Shown: piece by piece, positions 35,164-42,271 of the stretch
Numbering within the stretch: the stretch's first letter is position 1
Layout of the letters: each line of letters begins with the position of its first letter
From: Phycisphaerales bacterium
Lineage (GTDB): Bacteria; Planctomycetota; Phycisphaerae; WQYP01
Length of the DNA stretch: 42,271 nt
Direction: 5' to 3'
Assembly: GCA_013044165.1 (NCBI GenBank)
Contig: JABEVB010000011.1
Coordinates: 1-42,271 of the forward strand
Notes under the pieces: model-generated
What the model was told of the DNA's origin: nothing
The model's database searches: none
The model's input: the letters and a program-made list of their open reading frames with translations, nothing else
Made by a program: the position numbers and the translations under genes

Positions 35164-36471
35164 TTGGATTCCCCTTTTAATGCTATTGAGGTGCAGGCTG
35201 CGGAAGGTCCGTTTGTAAAAACGGTTGTGGTGCCGGGCAGCAAAAGCATAACCAACCGGGCCATGCCGCTGGCGGCGATGGCGGCCGGTGGCGTTACCAC
35301 GCTGCGCGGGGCGCTGTTTGCAGACGACACATGGCACATGATAGGTGCCCTGCAGCAACTGGGGCTGGATGTCGCGGAAGATGCGGCCACTAAACGCATT
35401 CGTGTGGAGGCCATTGGCCGCCATGGCGCGGCGTCCACACAGCCGCTTTACTGTGGTAATTCAGGCACAACCATCCGATTTTTAACCGCTCTGTGTGCTG
35501 CGGTTGGCGGACGGCATACTTTGGATGGCAACGCCCGCATGCGCCAACGACCCATGGCCGAGCTGGCGGCGGCACTGGCCCAGTTGGGGTGCCCGCTGCG
35601 CTGGGGCGAGAATGAGGGGTTTCCGCCGGTAATTGTGGAAGGCGAAGGGCTTGCTGGTGGTGAATGCAGTTTTTCGGATGTTAAAAGCAGCCAATTTATT
35701 TCAGCGGTGCTGATGGCCGCGCCGCTGGCGCAGCGGCCTGTAAGCCTGCGCCTGAACGGCCCGGTAACCAGCGAACCCTATGTTAACATGACGCTGCAAA
35801 TGATGCGGCAATTTGGTGCGGACTTTTTAGATACTGCCACGCCCGAAGGCCGCTGCATTACCGTTCAGCCGCGGCGTTATGTTGGCGGGCTGAGCTACCA
35901 AATTGAACCCGATGCCAGCAACGCGAGCTATTTTTTGGCGGCGGCAGCATTGGTACAGGGGGCGCGTGTACGCATCGAAGGCCTTGGGAGCGAGTCGCTG
36001 CAGGGCGATATCGCCTTTGCCAGCGTGTTGCAGCAGATGGGGGCAACGCTCGTCATGGAGCCGACAGCCATTGAAGTTGGCGGCACCGGTTCTTTGCATG
36101 GCGTTTCGCTCGATATGAACGGCATTCCCGATATGGTGCAAACGCTTGCGGTGTTGGCGGTGTTTGCCCAGGGGCCTACCACGGTGCGCAACGTGGGCAA
36201 CCTGCGACTGAAAGAGACTGATCGGCTTGCCGCATTGCAAACCGAACTGACCAAATTGGGCGCCAAGGTAAACACCACATCCGACAGCATACACATTGTG
36301 CCGCCAGCCAAGCCGACGTCGGCGGTGATTGCAACCTATGACGATCATCGCATGGCTATGGCGTTTGCGGTGGCGGGCTTACGCATCAAAGGCGTTCGCA
36401 TTGAAAACCCGCAATGTACCAGCAAAACGTATCCTGATTTTTTCGAAGATTTTGCGCAGCTTACGCAGTAG
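35164..36471 (+). CDS. aroA: 3-phosphoshikimate 1-carboxyvinyltransferase (EPSP synthase)
   Basis: Sixth shikimate enzyme; transfers enolpyruvyl from PEP to shikimate 3-phosphate. 435 residues, normal length. Conserved motifs: PGSKSITNRA (24-33, active-site lysine 27), GNSGTTIRFL (98-107), RMRQRPMAEL, SSQFISAVLMAAPL, NASYFLAAAAL, GIPDMVQTLAV, NLRLKETDRLAAL and TYDDHRMAMAFAV. The glyphosate-contacting GNSGTT is the class I-like GNAGT(A/T) form with Ala changed to Ser. The start is a TTG at 35164 with GAGGA three bases before it, rather close; a GTG 27 bases downstream is the alternative. The other shikimate gene in view is aroF. Confidence 0.96.
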   Translation: MDSPFNAIEVQAAEGPFVKTVVVPGSKSITNRAMPLAAMAAGGVTTLRGALFADDTWHMIGALQQLGLDVAEDAATKRIRVEAIGRHGAASTQPLYCGNSGTTIRFLTALCAAVGGRHTLDGNARMRQRPMAELAAALAQLGCPLRWGENEGFPPVIVEGEGLAGGECSFSDVKSSQFISAVLMAAPLAQRPVSLRLNGPVTSEPYVNMTLQMMRQFGADFLDTATPEGRCITVQPRRYVGGLSYQIEPDASNASYFLAAAALVQGARVRIEGLGSESLQGDIAFASVLQQMGATLVMEPTAIEVGGTGSLHGVSLDMNGIPDMVQTLAVLAVFAQGPTTVRNVGNLRLKETDRLAALQTELTKLGAKVNTTSDSIHIVPPAKPTSAVIATYDDHRMAMAFAVAGLRIKGVRIENPQCTSKTYPDFFEDFAQLTQ

Positions 36472-36730
36472 AACCAGTCGCTCCACAACGCGGCCCCCTC
36501 CGTTTGGTGTGGGGCTATCGGCATGCCGCGGGGTGCGGTTTGGCCATGGGCGGCCGTGACCGAACTGGCCGGGCCAACCCGGGCGCAGCTCTTGGCCGCA
36601 GTGGCAAGCGCTACACGCTGGTATCCCAAAAAGAGCGCTTCCTAAGAGACCATCTGCGGGATACACTTTTGCATAAAGTCGCCGGGCTGGCAATGTCGGC
36701 CGCCCGGCACCTGTTCTGGAGTTGTGAGAT

Positions 36731-38059
36731 ATGACCACCGCCGTAGTGCCCGGCACGCCTCATGCCGGCTTACCGAAAGAATCATTCGTGCAGCGTCTGC
36801 GGGTGCTGCGCGATATTGTGCGCCAGCGCATGGCGGAAGACCGCACCGCGCAGCAGGCTGCTGCGCTTACTTACAATACGCTCTTTAGCATTTTGCCCAC
36901 CATCGTGCTGGCTCTCATTGTGATGTCCATGGTGCTCACCACTGAGCAGGTTACGCATGAAGAAATGATCTTCTTTAGGCATCTGGGCCTTACGTCCCTG
37001 AGCACGCGCGGCACCAGCGGCAAGAACTCGCAGTTGTTCATAACCACGCTGACCAACCAGGTGCAAAAGATGCGCTCGGTGTTGCAGAACCCATCCACCG
37101 GCGTGGTGGGTTTTATTACGCTGCTGTGGGGAGCCATTAGCCTTATGCGCGTCATTGAGACGGCGTTTGGGCACATCTATCGCGTGGTCACGCCCCGGCC
37201 TTGGGGGAGGAGGCTGACGTTGTATTGGTGTGTGCTCACGCTGGGGCCGCTGGGTCTTGGAATTTCCTTCTACCTTTCCGGCGTGTTTGTGGCAATGGCA
37301 TCGTCGGTGGCGGCGGGGAGCGTGTTGTTGGCGCCCCTGTCGTTTATTGGCAGCGAGGTTACGCTTTGGCTGATGATATTCCTTTTTTACAAACTTATTC
37401 CCAATACGCTGGTGAAGTGGAAATCGGCGATGATTGGCGCCCTGGTTGCGACGGTGCTTTATGAGCTGGGCAAATATGGCTTTGGCCTTTATGTGCATTA
37501 TCTGGCGGGCTATGGCAAATGGTATGGCAACCTTGGCTTGATACCCCTGTTCATGTTTTGGATTTACCTGACGTGGAATTTTCTGCTCATGGGGTTGGAG
37601 GTCAGTTTTGTGCATCAGCACTTTGCCGTGTTGCGCCGCCGCTTGCTCCAGGCGAGGCAAAGCAGCAGCACGCTCGTGGATAGCCGCTGGGTGCTGCCGA
37701 TTGCCGTTTTAATGGTGCGGCAGTTTAAGCTCGGTGGCACGGTTGATGCCGATATGGCATCCAACCGGCTGGGTCTATCTCCGGAGATTGCCGGCGAGTT
37801 ACTGGAAGCGTTGGAAACCACCGGGTTGGTGCACGGCATGGATGGTCAAACGCGCCAGTATAGCCTTGCCAAAGATCCTCAAAACATTACCTTGGACGAA
37901 TTGCTCCGCGCTGCTGCGACCCGCTGCCATAGCGCCTCTGAGGCGATGCATACTGCAACCGAGACTGATTCGCCACTGCGGTCGCCCGGTATGCTGGAAT
38001 ATCACGAACTCGAGCACCAGTGGTCGAAGAGCCGCTCACTTGCCGCACTGGCCGGGTGA
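36731..38059 (+). CDS. YihY/UPF0761 family membrane protein with C-terminal extension
   Basis: A 442-residue inner-membrane protein. Residues about 30-320 are the YihY/BrkB domain with six predicted helices and the family blocks QQAAALTYNTLFSILPTIV, MRVIETAFGHIYRVV, FYKLIPNT and YLTWNFLLMGLEVS. This family was once misnamed ribonuclease BN; its real role is unknown. Residues about 345-442 are extra: helical with LGLSPEIAGELLEALETTGLV, which resembles a winged-helix or MarR-type domain, then an acidic/histidine-rich tail. Similar extensions are known in some YihY homologues. Nearest Shine-Dalgarno is GGAG 9 bases before the ATG. It lies 39 bases before anmK in the same direction. Confidence 0.9.
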   Translation: MTTAVVPGTPHAGLPKESFVQRLRVLRDIVRQRMAEDRTAQQAAALTYNTLFSILPTIVLALIVMSMVLTTEQVTHEEMIFFRHLGLTSLSTRGTSGKNSQLFITTLTNQVQKMRSVLQNPSTGVVGFITLLWGAISLMRVIETAFGHIYRVVTPRPWGRRLTLYWCVLTLGPLGLGISFYLSGVFVAMASSVAAGSVLLAPLSFIGSEVTLWLMIFLFYKLIPNTLVKWKSAMIGALVATVLYELGKYGFGLYVHYLAGYGKWYGNLGLIPLFMFWIYLTWNFLLMGLEVSFVHQHFAVLRRRLLQARQSSSTLVDSRWVLPIAVLMVRQFKLGGTVDADMASNRLGLSPEIAGELLEALETTGLVHGMDGQTRQYSLAKDPQNITLDELLRAAATRCHSASEAMHTATETDSPLRSPGMLEYHELEHQWSKSRSLAALAG

Positions 38060-38098
38060 GGTTGCGGTAGCCAGCCATCACGGCGGAGGTCATTGACG

Positions 38099-39286
38099 GT
38101 GATACCGGATTTTGCAAACGTACCGCCTTCCCGCATGTTTATGGGATTGATGAGTGGCACAAGTCTCGATGGCGTGGATGCCGCGCTGGTGCCTTTCCAT
38201 GGGTATCAGATGGGGGAGACCGTTGGCCGGGTACGGCATTATGAAGAGCGATGGCCGTCCGGCCTGCGACGACGCCTGCTGGCGCTTATGAACGGCCACA
38301 AAACCACAGCAGGTGAAGTCGCCGCCCTTAATGTGGATGCTGGGGTCTTTTTTGCCGAGGTGGCAAACAGGGCGATAGCCCAATGGGGCCTGTCGCGCGA
38401 GGACATTCGGGCCATCGGTTCGCACGGTCAGACGGTGCATCATCATCCTCCGCGGCGCGGCCGGCTCGGTTGCACGCTTCAATTGGGCGACCCGTCGGTG
38501 ATCGCCCAACAGACGCAGATAACCACCGTCGGTAATTTCAGGCTCGCCGACATGGCTCAGGGCGGTCAAGGTGCTCCGCTTGTGCCATGGGCTGATGTGC
38601 TGTTGTTCAGTCACTGTATGGTTGACCGCTGCGTGCAGAACATCGGCGGCATAGCCAATGTAACATGGGTGCCGTTTTTTAACGGTGCCGACGAGCGCGA
38701 TCCAGTCGAGGCATTTGATACCGGCCCGGGTAATTTGCTGCTCGACAACCTGATGGAACTTCTGACCGACGGTCGAATGCACTGCGATGTGAACGGCAAA
38801 CTCGCGGCGGCGGGAACCGTTGATGAAAGGATGCTGCAGCGACTCTTGCAGCACCCATTTTTTCGCAAGTGTCCGCCCAAAAGCACCGGCCGAGAGGAAT
38901 TCGGCCGCAGCTTTGCTGAAAAAATGCTGGGCTACCGGCGGCACATGCGGGTGGTGGACCTGCTCGCCACAGCAACCGAACTGACCGCTCGCAGCATTGC
39001 TCAGGCGTATAAGCGCTTTTTGCCGCAAATGCCCGGGCAAGTCATACTGTGCGGAGGCGGAGCGGAAAATCCGGAATTGATGCGGCGGCTTGCCCTGAAC
39101 CTGCAAGCCGTTGGTTGCAACGCCGAGATCGCCAAGATAGATGAATGTGGCATTCCGAATAAGGCCAAAGAAGCGGCAAGCTTTGCCTTACTGGCCGCGG
39201 CAACTATTGACGGCATAAAGGCTGGCATGCCCACGGTTACCGGTGCCAAAGTACCGGTAACGCTTGGGGTCGTTGCGTACCCATAA
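38099..39286 (+). CDS. anmK: Anhydro-N-acetylmuramic acid kinase
   Basis: Murein-recycling enzyme: hydrolyses and phosphorylates 1,6-anhydro-MurNAc to MurNAc 6-phosphate. 395 residues from GTG 38099; TTG 38093 would add two. GTG was chosen as GGAGG lies 9 bases upstream and only 3 from the TTG. Motifs: GLMSGTSLDGVDAALV (ATP/sugar site), GSHGQTVHHHP, the catalytic region ADMAQGGQGAPLVPWAD, QNIGGIANV, AFDTGPGN and CGGGAENPELM. All are intact. With the PBP2/RodA genes it shows a working peptidoglycan cycle. It ends 94 bases before the convergent glycosidase gene. Confidence 0.96.
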   Translation: MIPDFANVPPSRMFMGLMSGTSLDGVDAALVPFHGYQMGETVGRVRHYEERWPSGLRRRLLALMNGHKTTAGEVAALNVDAGVFFAEVANRAIAQWGLSREDIRAIGSHGQTVHHHPPRRGRLGCTLQLGDPSVIAQQTQITTVGNFRLADMAQGGQGAPLVPWADVLLFSHCMVDRCVQNIGGIANVTWVPFFNGADERDPVEAFDTGPGNLLLDNLMELLTDGRMHCDVNGKLAAAGTVDERMLQRLLQHPFFRKCPPKSTGREEFGRSFAEKMLGYRRHMRVVDLLATATELTARSIAQAYKRFLPQMPGQVILCGGGAENPELMRRLALNLQAVGCNAEIAKIDECGIPNKAKEAASFALLAAATIDGIKAGMPTVTGAKVPVTLGVVAYP

Positions 39287-39380
39287 CGTGTTGTTCAAAA
39301 TGCATTCATTCCGCTCTGCGCATGGCTTGACCGTCAAAGCATGCGACCCAGCCGCCGTGTTATTGCGCGATGCTGCGCCT

Positions 39381-41891
39381 TTACGGCTGTTGTCGAAGCG
39401 TGCGAGCCCCAAAAAGGCCCCCAGCCATCATGCCGGGATGAGCCTGAAGTTTGACGCGAATGAAGTGTTTGCCAGCGGTAAGGCTTTGCGGCAGTTTGTA
39501 TTCAATATGGAACACACGGTCGGGATGCGCCGCGTGCAGCGACTCCGTGGCGATCTTCTGGTTGTTTACCAGGACATCAAATACGCGGCCGCCCGCATCA
39601 CTGCCCCAAAAGGCCAGCATCAGTTCCATGGGTTGGTTGGGCAGTACCTTAAGCCTGAACGATATGTAGCCTCCGTTGGAAGCATCGCGCCAGGAAATGC
39701 CTGCAGCCGTGCCGGTGTTGCTGTTGGCAAAGCGCACGAAGTGTGGCTTTTCGGACCGTGGAATGCCAGGTTGCAGATGATCTACGGTGCGGGCAGCCAA
39801 TTCGTGCTCAAAGCGTTTTCGGGCTTGTAGCTGCTTTTGCTGCTGCTGCCACTGTTCGCGGGTGAGATTCCGCCAGTAAACGCTATAGCGTGTGTGTTGG
39901 GCGGTGTAAAACGGAATGAGTTTGACATCCCGCGGATGCCCCGCTCCGTGCGTATGAAAGCAGGTAGGATCGGCCGGATTAGGCTTCACCCATTGATCAA
40001 CCGGTTTATCACCAACAAGTAAGTCGGGCACGGTTTCGGGGTCCGGCAGGTCGGCAAATTCGGATTGGTTTCCATTGGCGTACGGGATCGGCTTGGCCAT
40101 GTCGGCATCGCCCAAGTCGCCGGCGAGGACAATGGGGCCATGCAAAATCGCAATATGTTCGGGTGAATGTTTCATGGATTCGATGCGCAGTGGCATGGAA
40201 ACGTAGAGGTCCACCACATCGCCGGTTTTCCATTTTCGGCGCAGCACATAATAGCTGCCCGCTTTGGAGTCGTTTTTGGTTTGTTTACCGTTAATGTTTA
40301 CCAACATTCCCTCGGTAGCCCAGTAAGGATGACGGATGCGAATGGCCGCTGTCACCGGCTTATCGCAGGTTATGGTAAGGCGCACATGGTTATTTGTTGG
40401 AAAATCCGTTTCCTGGCGAATGCGCATGCCACAGGCTTTCCAGTGCAGTTCGGAGGCGATAAACACCGTAAGCCACAGGTTGTCTTTGCCGTCATGGTAA
40501 TAAATTTGCTTGCCATATTTGGCATGATTTTCCACGCCTGTGCCGCAGCAGCACCAGAACGAGTCAAACGGAGTTGAAAAGGTCTTAAAGTGACCTGGTT
40601 TGAGCGACATGTAGTAGGTGACCATGCCCTTTTGCGGGTCCTGCGAGGCGAGTATGGTGTTAAACAGGCATCGCTCCGCATAGTCGGCATAGGCCATGCG
40701 ATTGGGGTGCCAGCACATCAGGTGGCCGGTGAGCTTGAGCATATTGTAGATGCAGCAGGTCTCTGCGGCGTGGCCGGTGAGGTTCTTGGCCGAATCGCCT
40801 ATGGGAAAGAAATTTTCATAGTCTCCATGGCCACCGGTGACAAACGTCCGCCAGAAGGCGACATCTTCCCAGAAAAACTCGGATCCGGTGCGATACTTTT
40901 GTTTGCCGGTAAGTTCATACTGCCGAGCAAGGCCGATCACGCGTGGAATGTACTGGTTGGAATGTACGCCGCTGAGAATGTCTTTGCGGTGCATGAGCGG
41001 GTCAAGTTGCGAATGCTCGTTAAATGCCTCGGCCATAGTGAGATATTTGTGCTCGCCGGTAATCGAGTAAACATCGGCAAGCACCTCATTCATGCCGCCC
41101 TGCTCGCTGATGAGCATGGTCTGCATCTGCTGCCGGGAAAGCTTCTGTGGGAACAGCCCGCACCAGTCAGAAAAATTGATCAGCACCTCGCGGGCCTGAT
41201 GATTCCGACAGTACAGCCAACTGTCGCGCAGGCCGGCAAGAAGCTTGTGAATGGTGTACCAGGGCGACCACATTCCGTTGAGGCTGAAGGAGTAGCGCGA
41301 CTGTGGGTTGCCCACGTTAATGTTCCCGGCGAGCACTGTCTTCCATATTTTTTGACTGTTGGGGATGCCGGCGGCATATCCGTCGCCATTGGCCACCTGG
41401 GCGCGGGCCATCTCCGCAACCATGTAGACGACGCGATCTTTAAACTTATGCTCGCCGGTGGCGGCCCAAAGCATACTCACAGCCGAGAGATGGTGTCCAA
41501 GCGAATGACTGGCGACGCCCGAACCGGGACTCTCCCAGCCGCCGTACTGCGAGCCTTTGGGCTTAAGACCTGCCTCCAGCAGTACCGGCGCAAGCAGACG
41601 ATCAGGCTCCATGGACATGAGCCACGCGGCGTTGCGCTGCTGGCAGTCTTTGAATGGCCCATCGAGGAGTTTCACGTCGCTTAGGTCAAATGCAAAGGCC
41701 TGCATGGCTGGCCGGTGTACATGAGCCTGCTCGTTTGCCTCGACACGAAGCCCTTTGCGGTGAGTTTGCGGAATGATGGCATTGGCGGTGCGCGAGACCA
41801 CGGTGGTAGCGACTGCCCATGCGCCGGCTGCGAGCACCTTGCGTCGCTGCGGCTGCGCAGCATTTTTCGTTGATCGTGTAAGTTTGGTCAT
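39381..41891 (-). CDS. GH127 (DUF1680) glycosidase, beta-L-arabinofuranosidase-type, Tat-exported
   Basis: 836 residues from ATG 41891 (CTGGAG just upstream); a frame runs to 42020 but only adds leader. The start holds a Tat signal, RRKVLAAGAWAVATT (16-30), so the enzyme is folded with its metal before export. The (alpha/alpha)6 catalytic domain has GGHGDYENFF (E359, equivalent to the acid/base Glu), AETCC (E377, C379) and FWCCCGTG (C447-C449). These match the Glu/Cys zinc site in which one Cys is the nucleophile (HypBA1: E322, E338, C340, C417, C418). The C-terminus has an extra beta domain, probably carbohydrate-binding. It should cut plant arabinan-type or similar glycans. It is convergent with anmK. 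Confidence 0.93.
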   Translation of the reverse strand: MTKLTRSTKNAAQPQRRKVLAAGAWAVATTVVSRTANAIIPQTHRKGLRVEANEQAHVHRPAMQAFAFDLSDVKLLDGPFKDCQQRNAAWLMSMEPDRLLAPVLLEAGLKPKGSQYGGWESPGSGVASHSLGHHLSAVSMLWAATGEHKFKDRVVYMVAEMARAQVANGDGYAAGIPNSQKIWKTVLAGNINVGNPQSRYSFSLNGMWSPWYTIHKLLAGLRDSWLYCRNHQAREVLINFSDWCGLFPQKLSRQQMQTMLISEQGGMNEVLADVYSITGEHKYLTMAEAFNEHSQLDPLMHRKDILSGVHSNQYIPRVIGLARQYELTGKQKYRTGSEFFWEDVAFWRTFVTGGHGDYENFFPIGDSAKNLTGHAAETCCIYNMLKLTGHLMCWHPNRMAYADYAERCLFNTILASQDPQKGMVTYYMSLKPGHFKTFSTPFDSFWCCCGTGVENHAKYGKQIYYHDGKDNLWLTVFIASELHWKACGMRIRQETDFPTNNHVRLTITCDKPVTAAIRIRHPYWATEGMLVNINGKQTKNDSKAGSYYVLRRKWKTGDVVDLYVSMPLRIESMKHSPEHIAILHGPIVLAGDLGDADMAKPIPYANGNQSEFADLPDPETVPDLLVGDKPVDQWVKPNPADPTCFHTHGAGHPRDVKLIPFYTAQHTRYSVYWRNLTREQWQQQQKQLQARKRFEHELAARTVDHLQPGIPRSEKPHFVRFANSNTGTAAGISWRDASNGGYISFRLKVLPNQPMELMLAFWGSDAGGRVFDVLVNNQKIATESLHAAHPDRVFHIEYKLPQSLTAGKHFIRVKLQAHPGMMAGGLFGARTLRQQP

Positions 41892-41926
41892 GCGTAATCT
41901 CCAGAGTGGCAGTTGGTGGTACCGTA

Positions 41927-42020
41927 ACTGCTTCGTTATAAGCAGTATAACGTTGTGTTGGTGTTTGTATTGTAGAAAAATGAGGGCGCTTTGCGCAATC
42001 GGGTAGCGCACTTTGCGCAA
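41927..42020 (-). promoter_or_regulatory. Promoter and operator-like region of the GH127 gene
   Basis: On the minus strand, TTGCGC and TACAAT are 18 bases apart (TACAAT at 41969-41974), a likely -35/-10 pair. Two perfect TTGCGCAA palindromes (41991-41998, 42013-42020) lie 22 bases apart; the nearer overlaps the -35. In the leader, ACTGCTT/AAGCAGT (41927-41933, 41940-41946) and CGTTATA/TATAACG (41934-41940, 41946-41952) are overlapping inverted repeats, two alternative hairpins. A dimeric repressor and a leader-RNA switch are both possible. Confidence 0.55.
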
Positions 42021-42271
42021 AGGCCTGCAGTGGCAGGTGTGTAGATATGGCTGGTTCTAACATAAGGTCTCGCAGGCGGCCTGCCATGGACGGCGAGGCA
42101 TTAAAAGCCGCTGAGGCTATGGGTGGGTCCTGTGACAGTTTATGCGGGCTGTTGACCTTGGCCGCGCGGCTGCGCCGCGAGAGCCCCGATCTTTGGCTCC
42201 CTGCCACAGAGGCCTGTCCCGGCCAGCGCCGGGAGATTTCGCCCTCCAAGGCTTCCCGATAAGTGGCTCCA
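42021..42271. other. Window end, no firm gene
   Basis: An open frame of 71 codons (42047-42262, +) is divergent from the GH127 gene. Its residues do not look like a known domain and there is no clear ribosome-binding site. It might be a small regulator or chance. Nothing else was seen. Confidence 0.3.

Noticed and set aside
42047-42262. 71-codon frame divergent from the GH127 gene.
   Set aside because: No Shine-Dalgarno or recognisable fold; arginine-rich GC-driven composition typical of chance frames.

Overview
The window looks like chromosomal DNA from a Gram-negative, peptidoglycan-building bacterium of medium to high GC. Planctomycetota (Phycisphaerae-like) is my best guess. The reasons are several large secreted HEAT-like and beta-rich proteins of no familiar family, a very divergent IspD-like protein, a Tat-exported GH127 glycosidase, an outer-membrane barrel, and much isolated housekeeping. 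The phylum is inference only: there is no rRNA or other marker gene here.

Layout. A tRNA-Arg(CCG), cut by the left edge, is followed by a Gfo/Idh/MocA oxidoreductase and a polar amino-acid ABC importer whose binding protein and permease are fused (0.2-3.6 kb). Next come an IspD-like nucleotidyltransferase, a GT4 glycosyltransferase and a conserved cytosolic protein of unknown role (3.9-7.7 kb). A compact rod-shape cluster, mreD-mrdA-rodA, occupies 7.7-11.7 kb. A REC/HD-GYP c-di-GMP regulator is convergent with it. From 13.3 to 20.3 kb lie three co-directional exported proteins. The first two contain three copies of one unrecognised module of about 420-460 residues; the third is a DUF4139-type protein. 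On the minus strand, 20.4-26.0 kb carries a kinase-fold protein, a lipoprotein, a 62-residue protein, a probable outer-membrane barrel and a tRNA-dihydrouridine synthase.

A likely defence islet follows (26.4-31.9 kb): a 1306-residue protein with a SIR2 NADase-type N-terminus (Dsr1-like) and, 759 bases upstream of it, a solitary beta-class DNA methyltransferase. It is embedded between housekeeping genes, dus on one side and DAHP synthase on the other. The DAHP synthase gene is preceded by a previously unlisted 46-residue small ORF with a good ribosome-binding site and by an orphan bidirectional terminator. To the right are a YbjQ-family protein, an exported HEAT-repeat protein, aroA, a YihY-family membrane protein with an extra C-terminal domain, anmK (murein recycling), and on the minus strand a GH127/DUF1680 beta-L-arabinofuranosidase-type enzyme. 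The last has a distinctive promoter with two TTGCGCAA palindromes 22 bases apart.

Shared themes are cell-wall synthesis and recycling (mreD, mrdA, rodA, anmK), shikimate synthesis (DAHP synthase, aroA), exported proteins of unknown role, and one probable anti-phage unit. I see no transposase, integrase, CRISPR array or rRNA.
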